This document shows, piece by piece, positions 55,532 through 64,000 of a stretch of 64,000 bases of DNA (its first letter is position 1; each line of letters begins with the position of its first letter). The notes under the pieces were generated by a model. It saw nothing but the letters and a program-made list of their open reading frames with translations. It did no database searches and was not told the DNA's origin. The DNA lies in assembly GCA_014529385.2 (NCBI GenBank), contig CM043955.1:135234108-135298107 (forward strand). The letters run 5' to 3'. The position numbers were made by a program, and so were the translations under genes. Origin of the DNA: Adiantum capillus-veneris (lineage: Eukaryota; Streptophyta; Polypodiopsida; Polypodiales; Pteridaceae).

Positions 55532-55723
55532 TGTTGGGGTATAAAGTCCAATGTGGTCGCCCAGGTAAGTGGGCGGGCCGCCAGGTATGTACACATATTC
55601 TTTTGTAAAAACCTAATAAGAACTCACTATGCTCTACACATTACAATAGAGCGAGTTCACCATATCGTCGTGCTCTTCTTCTCGCACTCTCTCTCGCATC
55701 GCACTTCCGCTCGTACTCCTTCT
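55532..55723 (+). repeat. Copia 5' LTR
   Basis: It begins TGTTGGGG and ends CTCCTTCT, where the 3' copy ends CTCCTTCA. TATAAAG lies at 55540-55546, only 8 bp from the LTR start. CAG followed by GTAAGTG at 55562-55571 is a consensus splice donor and is kept in the 3' LTR. Confidence 0.95.
55540..55546 (+). promoter_or_regulatory. TATA box in the copia LTR
   Basis: TATAAAG is present at the same place in both LTRs (also 60885-60891). If used, U3 would be only about 35-40 nt. Confidence 0.45.
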
Positions 55724-55725
55724 AT

Positions 55726-55737
55726 TGGTATCAGAGC
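55726..55737 (+). promoter_or_regulatory. Copia primer-binding site, initiator tRNA-Met
   Basis: TGGTATCAGAGC matches the canonical plant site exactly and starts 2 bp after the LTR. Confidence 0.95.
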
Positions 55738-56813
55738 TCAGATCGAGGCTCGGGGCAGCACTGTAGGAGGCTAGAGTCACCAGCTCAGATTGGAGTGAAA
55801 TTTGACAGGCAAAGACACGGCCCCAAATCTTGTAAGCAAGCCCGAAGGCCTTGGTGTGCTCAAAATTTCATTCTGAGGTCATCTCCGCCACCGTTCGGCT
55901 TCGACAAAGTTCTGCACAGGCCATTTTTTGACTACGTGGTCTTAGCGGGTGTAGATCCGACTCTGCAAATTTGGGGTTTTCGGCCTACGATTGCAGGTGC
56001 TGAGGATATCGACACTCCCAGAGTGTTGATTTGTGGCTGTCTACACATCGAAGGACGGCTCACAGCTCTTGGAGGCGTGTCACATACGACACGCGCGCAT
56101 CTACACACAGACTGTAGGCGACATCCACTAGTTCATCAGGTAGCTTGTGTTTGCTGCTTGATATTCCATATTTCATCCTGACATTGCAGGTACTTCCACA
56201 TGCGATGTATTGTCAGAGATGATGTATGTTTGTTGAGGGTTTGCTGGCTGTGAGTCACGCAGCAAACAACCGCCGCAGCGGTTATAACATACAGTGGGAA
56301 ATTTGTGGATGTATGACTTTGTGGGAAGTCTATGTACTGTCAGATTTACTGCAGCCTTTGTTGAGGGTCGAGTGAGGTTTTATTGAGCTGGGGGATTCTC
56401 GAATGTTGAGATCCTTTCGATGATACAGGTCTTGGAGCGATCCCTCGAGCACCCTTAGATAGGCAACTAGGATGTATTGACTGTGAGCTAGACAGTTGGG
56501 ATTGCATCTTTGCTTTACTGCCGTTGAGGCATTGTCGCAGTCTATGCTTACAGGACAGTGAGAGACAGTACAGGTGCAGGACAGGTTTACCCACAACTTA
56601 CAGTGTTAGAGAGATAGTGGTTTTTTGAGCTGTTTTTGGTCTTTTTTTTTTAGTACACGAGAGCCATTTTACAAAGGAGACTCTTCCAAAATTTTTGCAG
56701 AATCTGAAGCTTTCTTGGTTCATTTGACAGGTTGATATTGGTTCAGAGGTCAGTTTACAGGGGAAACTCTGCCGAATCTTTCCCAGGAAAGTAGACTACT
56801 GTGAAGCGTAGCT
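55738..56813 (+). other. Copia leader, about 1.1 kb, with possible intron acceptors
   Basis: It lies between PBS and Gag ATG. A frame at 55795-56181 looks fortuitous. CAGTTTACAG (ends 56760) and TTTCCCAG (ends 56786) are good plant acceptors just before the ATG at 56814. Together with the LTR donor they would define an intron of about 1.2 kb. Confidence 0.5.
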
Positions 56814-57905
56814 ATGGCTGGATCACAGGACACTACTCTTTACAATATCAAGAAGCTGGATGGAACCAATTTCCCATTGTGGAAGAAGAAGATTTGGCAC
56901 GTGTTGGTACAAAAGAAGCAGATAAAACCTATAAAGCTCAAGGGGATAAAACCAGAAGATATGGACGAAGATGAATGGAGCGAAATGGATGAATTGGCAC
57001 TTTCTACCATTATGCTGACTTTGGCAAAAAGCGTTTACTTCAATATAGCAGACGAGATGTCGGCTTATCAAGCATGGTTAAAGCTGAGTGATCTTTATGA
57101 GAAGCAGAGTGCAGCTTCAAAGGTATACTGGCTTAAGAAGCTTGTTGACTTGAAGATGAAAGAAGGGACACCTATGTCCAATCATCTGAATGAATTCAAC
57201 ACAATCTATAGTCAGTTGTCAGCTCAAGGTGTCAAGTTTGATGAACCTGCTAGAGCTATCTTCCTGTTGATCACATTGCCGGAAAGTTGGGACACTTTTC
57301 GCACAGCTTTGAGTAATTCTGCACCTCCAGATGGTTTTCACAGAGCAGGTGTAGAAGGAAGTCTGCTTACTGAAGAAACCAATAGAAAGAAAATGGACAA
57401 AGGCAAAGGAACAGCCTTAGTTGTCAGGGGAAGGACCAAAGAAAAGTACAAAGGTGGAAAGAGGAATCAGTCTCGTAGCAAGTCCCGCAGTGCTAAAGGC
57501 AAGAGTGACATAGAATGCAACCATTGTGGCAAGAAGGGTCACATGAAAAGAGACTGCAGAGAATGGAAAGCAGAAAAAGGCAAAGAGAAAGCTGAAGACC
57601 ATGGTGAGAAGAACAAGTCTTCAGTGAAGATTCAAGAAATAAATGTGACAAACACTGTTGCAGAGGATGATAGTCTAGTGTCAGGAGACATCTACTTTTT
57701 GAAGAATACAATGGACTTAGCTCTTCTTGGAGCATCTGATGCAAATGCACTAAGTGACTGGATTATAGACTCAGGGGCATCACTTCATGTGTCTCCAAAC
57801 AAGGAGTGGTTTACCTCTTATGCGACCACTAAAGATCATGTTCGGCTAGGCAATGGGCAGACATGTGAGATCTTAGGCGTTGGAGATGTTCAATTGAAGT
57901 TTTAG
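56814..57905 (+). pseudogene. Copia Gag and protease
   Basis: The start ATG begins MAGSQDTTLYNIKKLDGTNF, a typical copia Gag N-terminus (DGTNFPLWK). The Gag body has AYQAWLKLSDLYEKQSAASK and LPESWDTFRTALSNSAPP. CNHCGKKGHMKRDC is the single zinc knuckle (CX2CX4HX4C), in a Lys-rich context. The protease site is WIIDSGASLHVSP. A TAG at 57903-57905 ends this frame early; the phase continues after it. Its job is particle assembly and polyprotein cleavage. Confidence 0.95.
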
Positions 57906-59633
57906 AATGGCTCTTCTTTCACGATGAAGAATGTGAGACATGTTCCCGCAATTACAAAGAGCTTGATCAACACAGGTTTACTTGATGATGCTGGCTACGT
58001 CACCACTTTTGGACAGAACATGTGGAAGATATCCAAGGGTTCTATGACAGTAGCACATGGAGTAAAGTCTGGAGGACTTTACATGATTTATGTATCAAAT
58101 GTCTCTAAAAATGTAATCAATGTAACCGAGCAGCCGAACGTTTCTTTGTGGCATAGCCGGTTAGGACATATGTCCAAGAAGGGAATGGAAATCTTGTCTC
58201 GTTCTGGTTATTTGCGTGGATTTTCATTTAATGATTTTGAATTCTATGAACATTGTCTGTATGGTAAGCAAACATAGCAGCCACATAAGCATAGAAGCAG
58301 TAGAAGAGATACACAGTTGGCACTTGTTCATAGTGATTTGTGTGGACCTATGCCTAACCTATCGCTAGGGGGAGCTTCTTACTATATGACATTTATAGAT
58401 GATTACTTGAGGAAAGTATGGGTTTACTTTCTCAAGCACAAGGATGAAGCGTTTAGTGTTTTCAAAACGTTTGTGACACTTGTGGAGAATGAGAGTGGCA
58501 AGAAGCTTAAATGCTTACGCACTGACAATGGTGGAGAGTATGTTTCAAAGGCCTTTCAGGACTTTTGTGAGTCAAAAGGTATAAAACGTGAACTTATTGC
58601 TCCTTACAATCCTCCTCAAAATGGTGTTGCTGAGAGGATGAATAGGACCATACAAGAGAAGGTCAGAAGTATGTTGTCTAATGCACAGCTGCCAAATGGG
58701 TTTTGGGCTGAAGTTGTATCAACAGCTGTTCATCTTATAAATAGATCTCCTAGCAAGGTTTTGCAGAAGGATTTAGTGGCAGAGATGGTATGGTCAGGCA
58801 AGGTGCCCTCATACAAGCATCTCAGAGTCTTTGGTTGTGAGGCATATACTCACGTTGCAAAGGAATTTAGGAACAAACTTGAGCCAAAGAGTAGAAAGTG
58901 CATCTTTCTAGGCTATGGTAATTCTGGTAAGATGGGGTACAGACTTTGGGATCCCGAATCCAGAAAGGTTATCCGCAGCAATGATGTTCACTTTAATGAA
59001 GCCAAATATCATTCTAAACCAGAGAGGGTTGAGGAGATTAGAAGAGTTTTCTTCCAAGAAGATGGACCTGCACGTGCAAGACAAAATGTCAGGGCTCAAG
59101 AGGAGCAAGGACAGGATAGAGTGGAACCACAGGTTGTGGCTGAGCCTGAGCCACCTATTGTGCGTAGATCTGGATGTGTCACGCGACCTCCTGATAGGTT
59201 TGTTCCATCTATGAACTATGTCATGTTGACTGATTGCAATGAGCCTTCATGTTACAAGGAAGCAGTGCAAATGAAGGACTCCGAGAATTGGCAATTGGCC
59301 ATGCAGTCAGAGATGACAGCTCTGCATAAAAACAAGACATGGAAGCTAGTTAAATTACCACAGGGCAAAAAGGCTCTACCTTGTAAATGGGTTTACAGGT
59401 ATAAGATCACCGCTCATGATAGTCATCCAAAGTACAAAGCAAGGCTTGTTGCCAAGGGCTTTAAGCAAAAACAAGGCATTGACTTTGATGAAGTCTTCTC
59501 TCCGATGGTCAAGATGACTACATTGATATGCTTTCTTGCATTGGTTGCCATATTAGATTTGGTGTTGCACCAAATGGATGTCAAGACCACGTTCTTGCAT
59601 GGTGATTTAGATGTGGAAATTTACATGCAGTAG
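57906..59633 (+). pseudogene. Copia integrase and reverse transcriptase, N-terminal part
   Basis: Same phase as Gag, with stops at 58275 and 59631. The integrase zinc site is LWHSRLGHM...YEHCLYGKQ, where the first Cys is replaced by Tyr (usual form CEHC). The core has VHSDLCGPM, LRTDNGGEY and NGVAERMNRT, so all three catalytic acids D, D, E remain. RT begins with LPCKWVYRYKI, RLVAKGFKQKQGIDFDEVFS and LHQMDVKTTFLHGDLD. TAG at 59631 replaces a codon in the sequence that normally reads MQQPEGF. Confidence 0.95.
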
Positions 59634-60787
59634 CCAGAAGGGTTTGTTGAGAAAGGCAAGGAAGATTGGGTATGCCAGTTGTTAAAGAGTCTTTATGGCT
59701 CAAAACAATCACTGAGGGCATGGTACCATAAATTCCACAAGTTTATGCTTTCTCAAGGCTACAAACGTAGTGAGTTCGATCACTGTGAAAGAAGGCTAAG
59801 GATGGTAGTTGGCTGATCCTTATTTTGTATGTGGATGACATGTTGATTGCTTGCAAGCACTTGGAATAAATTTCAGCTTTGAAGTCAAAGATGGCAAAAT
59901 CGTTTGACATGAAAGACATGGGTGAGGAAAGTCATATACTTGGTATGCGCATTGAAAGAGACAGATCAAAGAAGTTGATTTGGTTGTCTCAAACAGAGTA
60001 TATTGACAAGGTTTTGCAACGTTTCAATATGGAGAAGGGAAAGGCATTGAGTGTTCCATTGCCACCATATGTGAAACTTAGCAAACAAGATTGTCCTGTG
60101 TCTGAGGAAGAACAGGCTGAAATGGATAAGATTCCATATGCGTCTGCAGTGGGTATCTTTATGTATGCAATGATTGCTACTCGCCTAGACATTGCATTTG
60201 CAGTGGGAGTAGTAAGTCGATACATGTCAAACCCAGGCAAGAAACATTGGGAGGCTGTGAAAGGAATATTGAAATACCTGAAAGCTACAAAGAGTATGCG
60301 TATACTCTATGGGAGTCAGGAGCTAAGTGTAAAGGGTTTTAAAGACTCAGATTATGCAGGTGACTTAGACAACCGAAGGTCTACGTCAGGGTATGTCTTT
60401 ACATTGGCTGGTGGAGCATTATCATGGCGTTCTAGATTACAAGATTGTGTTACTCAGTCTACTACAGAGGCTGAATATGTTGCGGTATCAGAGGCATGCA
60501 AAGAATCAATTTGGCTTAATCAACTAGTAACAGATTTGGGAATCAAATAAGAGATGCCTTTGTTATATTGTGATAGTCAAAGTGCTATACAATTGGCTCG
60601 CAATCCAGTTTATCACTCAAAGACAAAGCATGTGGATGTGAAGTATCATTTCATCAGGGAAATGCTCGAGGATAAGCCACTTCAGCTTGTATAAATTCAC
60701 ACCACAGAAAATCCTGCTGATCTACTTACAAAAGGACTTCCCTCAGAGAGCTTTGCGCATTTTCGCAAGAAGTTAGGTGTAGGGTAG
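59634..60787 (+). pseudogene. Copia RT C-terminus and RNase H
   Basis: A frameshift near 59790 breaks the RT after SEFDHC. The next phase has ILYVDDMLIACKH (YVDD catalytic motif), then LGMRIERDRSKKLIWLSQ and PYASAVGIFMYAMIATRLDI. RNase H has SDYAGDLDNRRSTSGYVFTL, STTEAEYVAVSEACKE, CDSQSAIQLARNPVYHSKTK and HVDVKYHFI. Stops occur at 59866, 60548 and 60692. The coding end LTKGLPSESFAHFRKKLGVG lies just before 60787. Confidence 0.95.
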
Positions 60788-60865
60788 TACATCACTTCTC
60801 TACATCTCTTGTATATTAGCTTGTATAGTAGCTTCTCTGACAATTAAAGTACCACATTGGACTTT

Positions 60866-60875
60866 AAGTGGGAGG
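60866..60875 (+). promoter_or_regulatory. Copia polypurine tract
   Basis: AAGTGGGAGG lies 1 bp before the 3' LTR. Confidence 0.85.
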
Positions 60876-60876
60876 T

Positions 60877-61068
60877 TGTTGGGGTATAAAGCCCAATGTG
60901 GTCGCCCAGGTAAGTGGGCGGGCCGCCAGGTATGTACACATATTCTTTTGTAAAAACCTAATAAGAAATCACTATGCTCTACACATTACAATAGAGCGAG
61001 TTCACCATATTGTCATGCTCTTCTTCTCGCACTCTCTCTCGCGTCGCACTTCCGCTCGTACTCCTTCA
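60877..61068 (+). repeat. Copia 3' LTR
   Basis: 192 bp, TGTTGGGG to CTCCTTCA, followed by the duplication GTGGT. It aligns without gaps to the 5' LTR. Confidence 0.95.
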
Positions 61069-61770
61069 GTGGTACCAAAGAAAAACAAGCAAATACGCAT
61101 TTGTGTGGACTATAGGAAGCTGAATGCAGCTACTATTCTGGATCCTTTTCCTCTTCCATTTTTAGATTCTATTTTGGATGATGTGACAGGGCCTGAAATG
61201 TATTCTTTTCTGGATGGATTCAGTGGATATAACCAAATTTGGATGGCTGTAGGTGATTAGGCTAAAATAGCTTTTATTGCATGGGGTATTTTTGCATGCA
61301 CAGTAATGTGGTTTGGATTATGGAATGCGCCCTCAACTTCTCAAAGGGATATGTTTCAAATTTTTGCTCCCTATTTGATAGATTTTATGCAAATCTTTGA
61401 GGATGATCTCAATGTCTTTGGAGCGCAATTAGAGCATTTGAAGCAATTGCAATTATGTTTTATGAAATGTGAAGAGGTAAAATTTAGTTTAAATCGTGTA
61501 AAATGTGCATTCATAGTGCAAAATGGGAGATTATTGGGCCATGTAATTTTTGACGAAGGCATTTTAGTGGATTCGGATAAAATAGCCACAATTATGGAAG
61601 CACCTCCGCCGGTGAATTCGAAGCAGTGTGCAGTATTTCTGGGCCAATCTCGTTGGCGTGGGAGGCATTTGAGGTTTTCAAGCATTTGGCAATCCCTATT
61701 AATTAGGCAGCACATGCCAAAGTTTTTGAATGGACGCAGGAATGTGATCTGGCCTTTCGGAGATTAAAAC
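61069..61770 (+). pseudogene. Tat-like reverse transcriptase after the copia insertion
   Basis: VVPKKNKQIRICVDYRKLNA begins at once after the target duplication. FSGYNQIWM, a TAG (61258-61260), FACTVMWFGLWNAPSTSQ and MQIFEDDLNVFG (FEDD where FLDD or YVDD is expected) follow. LLGHVIFDEGILVDSDKIAT leads into the RNase H linker. The domain is degenerate but co-linear with 55291-55531. Confidence 0.9.
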
Positions 61771-62200
61771 TTCAACTGTCCAAAGCTCCGATTACGAATC
61801 ATGATCCCTTTGAATGGAGTCAAGATTTTCATGTTTTTGTGGATGCTTTTGACAGGACTATTGGCGGTGTGATGATGTAGGAACAAACTCAAGTGTGGTT
61901 TCGTCTTGTCTATTATGCTAGTAGACGATTATCATCCGCAGAAAAAAATTATTCAGTGTGATGACAGAAAGAGAATGTTTAGGGATGATTTACTCGGTGA
62001 AAAAGTTCCACCATTATCTATTGGGCCGTCATTTTTTCTTTCATGTGGATCATTCGGCTCTTTTATATCTGGTGCACCAACAGAATTTGACAAGAAGATT
62101 GGCTCATGGGTGCTCTTGTTACAAGAATTTGATTTTGCGGTAATACATCGTCTAGGAGCCTAGCATGCGGTTGCTAATTTTCTGTCCAAGCTAGATTCTG
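61700..62200 (+). pseudogene. Tat-like RNase H
   Basis: One phase contains DFHVFVDAFDRTIGGVM followed by a TAG, then YYASRRLSSAEKNYSVMTER, ECLGMIYSVKKFHHYLLGRH and FFFHVDHSALLYLVHQ. These are the RNase H acidic residues (D...E...D) of Ty3 elements. Several frame changes occur. Confidence 0.75.
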
Positions 62201-62217
62201 GTGAGCCGTCGACGAGG

Positions 62218-63657
62218 GTGGCTGATGAATTTTCGGATGCGTCTCTCTTTTTGACTGCAGCAATTGCGGATGACCTTACAATTACAAAACCACCTAGAAT
62301 GATCCCTAGCATTCCATGGACCTGGTATGAGGAGATGTTCCATTTTCTCGATAGTGGAGAAATGCCTTCATTCTTGTCCACAGATCAACGATGCCGGATG
62401 GCTATTAGAAGTCGCAATTTTCAGATTGTCATGGGGAAGCTGTACTATCGTATGATAGTGGATGTCTTGCTAAGATGTGTCCTACCACAGGAACAATGAT
62501 CTGTTCTGGAGGAGGTCCATACATGCATTGCAGGGGGCCACTTTGCAACTTCGATCACGGCAAGGAAAGTGCTACAATCTGGATTATGGTGGCCAATATT
62601 GTTTCAAGATGCGAGGGGCTTCATACAACATTGTGATGTGTGTTAGCGGTTGGGGCAACCTACTAAAATGTCTAGAATGCCTTTACAACCAATATTACCC
62701 TTGGAGCCTTTTCAAATATGGGGATTGGATTTTATTGGGCCTTTTAAACCATTACCAACTAACACTGGTAATAGGTATATTTTGACGGCCATGGATTATG
62801 CGACTAAATGGATGGAAGCATGGCCTTTGAAAGATAATACAACAAATTTGGTTGCTGGGTGCTTATATAAGGATGTTTTTTCTAGATATGACTGCCCTAT
62901 TGAGTTGATTAGTGATCGGGGTAGCCATTTCTTGAATAAGATGATGGAGAGAATGTTACGATTTTACTTTATGTTACACATGAAATCTTCTCCATATTAC
63001 CCTCACGCGAATGGGCAGGCTAAATCAACTAATAAGCAATTGGTTCGCATCTTGACAAAGCTAGTAAATATGCATAGAACGGATTGGGATGTCAAACTTC
63101 CTTTCGCATTATGGGTCTATCGTACAACATATAAAGTGGCAACATGACTAACTCCTTTCAAATTGGCATTTTGAATGGAGGCAATTACCCCAGTGGAGCA
63201 TGTGGTTCCGAGTTTGCGGATTCTTATTGCGGATAGGCTTCTTTTGGAAGATTCCATTGTTTATTGTTTGGATGTTTTTCAAGAATTAGATGAAGAGCGG
63301 TTCCGCAGTTTTGCGGTGTTACAAGATCTGCAATCCCGGTGGAAGAAATGGCTGGATCGCCCTAAAGCACGACAATTTTTATGGTGCCAGTTGGTTCTTG
63401 TATTTGATTCCCGCCTTGGAAAGATGCCCGGGAAGCTGAAATTATGGTGGTCAGGGCCGTTCTGGATTTTTAAGACATATGGGTCTACCTCTTTTTACTT
63501 GGTTGACTTGCGGGGGGGAGGTGATTTCTGTGCCGGTGAATGGGTTCCCATTGCGCCATTATTTTTCACCTACCTTGATTCAGTGCCTCTTGGCTATGGT
63601 ACAAGAGCCAGAAGCCGCCTTAATCATGATTGGGGATTCTTTAACATGCAATCTTGA
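62218..63657 (+). pseudogene. Tat-like integrase
   Basis: The zinc-binding domain has HTCIAGGHFATSITARKVLQ and CDVC, followed by a TAG near 62647. The core (62650-63147) has WGLDFIGPF and LISDRGSHF, the first two catalytic acids. The third motif reads NGQAKSTN, where Glu (NGQAEST in the family) is replaced by Lys, which should abolish integration. A TGA follows YKVAT (63145-63147). The C-terminal part (63175-63657) has a GPF module (WWSGPFWIFKTYGS). Confidence 0.85.
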
Positions 63658-64000
63658 AAAGCGGGAAAAGGGCTATGATGGTTGCGACACCGTGGCACGC
63701 CCTATTTTGAGAACTCTTTGTGAGTGTTTTCATGCATGCAGTAGATACCTTATAATTTTCTTGAGTTATTTGCAGAGCTTTTGCAAGGTTGCACTGCAAC
63801 ATTCTTCTGTCCTTCTCTGTGCCTTCGCCACCATGATGGCATCCTTGTTACAATGCATTTCGTTCACTCCTGTGTAGCAGAGCTAGCTCTCAGAAGGGTG
63901 GATGCTTGGTTACAGGATTTGCACCTGTGCGTCTTTGCCAACCTTGATTGGCAAGGTATTCCTGTTCATCCACAGTCCACGATGTTGATTGAGCAGTTGG
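63658..64000 (+). other. Tat-like 3' region, running off the window
   Basis: A weak open frame continues to 63877 (RPILRTLCECFHACSRYLII). No polypurine tract or LTR start is seen before 64000. Confidence 0.4.

Larger units (their letters stand above)
55532..61068 (+). mobile_element. Complete Ty1/copia retrotransposon, Tork/Tnt1-like
   Basis: It has 192-bp LTRs (55532-55723 and 60877-61068), target duplication GTGGT (55527-55531 and 61069-61073), PBS TGGTATCAGAGC (55726-55737) and a polypurine tract AAGTGGGAGG (60866-60875). By eye the LTRs differ at 6 of 192 positions including the last base of the 5' copy, so it is the youngest datable element here. The order of domains (Gag, protease, integrase, RT, RNase H) is that of copia. 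It interrupts the RT of the Tat-like element. Multiple stops make it inactive. Confidence 0.95.
52380..64000 (+). mobile_element. Tat/Ogre-like Ty3 retrotransposon, interrupted by copia
   Basis: The domain order is Gag, three zinc knuckles, protease, RT, [copia insertion 55532-61068], RT continuation, RNase H, integrase and C-terminal region. RT phrases (DVFAWEYADMKGLDPKFYQH, FLDGFSGYNQI) are typical of the plant Tat group. Every domain contains stops or shifts. No 3' LTR is seen before the window ends. Confidence 0.8.

Noticed and set aside
55795-56181. 128-codon frame in the copia leader as an extra gene
   Set aside because: No motif, located between PBS and Gag, and overlapping a possible intron; most likely fortuitous.
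1-64000. tRNA, rRNA or other structural RNA genes
   Set aside because: I scanned by eye for tRNA A/B boxes and conserved rRNA strings and found none; primer-binding sites are the only tRNA-related matches. A tRNA scan could still find one.

Overview
The window looks like intergenic DNA from a land plant with a large, repeat-packed nuclear genome. The evidence is the mix of plant-type retroelements: a Ty3 chromovirus with a chromodomain-like C-terminus, a Tat/Ogre-like Ty3 element, and a Tork/Tnt1-like copia element. Several primer-binding sites (PBS) match initiator tRNA-Met or tRNA-Asp, and almost every reading frame is decayed. I saw no intact host gene, no rRNA or tRNA gene and no CRISPR array. 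I cannot name the species; a fern, gymnosperm or similar would fit.

Layout. (1) 1-323 and 7957-14030+ are one minus-strand retroelement, here called R1. It is split by a complete 7.6-kb LTR element (324-7956, minus, target duplication ACGT) that carries only a Gag-like gene. One LTR of that element is itself split by a 1.2-kb TIR element (5156-6360). (2) 14.0-24.4 kb holds the R1 LTR, a decayed minus-strand coding stretch with a 95-bp duplication, a palindrome array, two candidate LTR starts and a second, plus-strand copy of the family (R2, about 18.8-21.3 kb). (3) 25.0-27.06 kb is a third copy (R3, minus). (4) 27.07-41.30 kb is a chromovirus array: truncated unit, LTR1, degenerate gag-pol, LTR2, pol fragment, LTR3. 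(5) 41.3-42.05 kb holds the upstream untranslated part of R3, so the chromovirus array sits inside R3. (6) 42.1-51.4 kb is low-copy-looking DNA with fragments of an unrecognised plus-strand gene (43.2-49.6 kb) and a possible minus-strand gene (49.5-51.05 kb). (7) 51.47-63.9 kb is a tandem repeat followed by a Tat-like Ty3 element. Its RT domain is interrupted by a complete 5.5-kb copia element (55532-61068, target duplication GTGGT).

The most unusual signal is in the R family. R1 and R3 share a short upstream exon ending in residues PRSR next to a GTAAGT donor. The presumed intron that follows is built from modules about 285 bp long, each centred on a near-perfect palindrome. R1 and R3 use different palindromes. 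A third array with the same spacing and yet another palindrome lies at 15.9-16.7 kb. The palindromes are better conserved than the DNA between them.

The elements form a nested stack: R1 contains the Gag-only element, which contains the TIR element; R3 contains the chromovirus array; the Tat-like element contains copia. All coordinates and alignments were made by eye, so boundaries may be off by a few bases and divergence statements are approximate.
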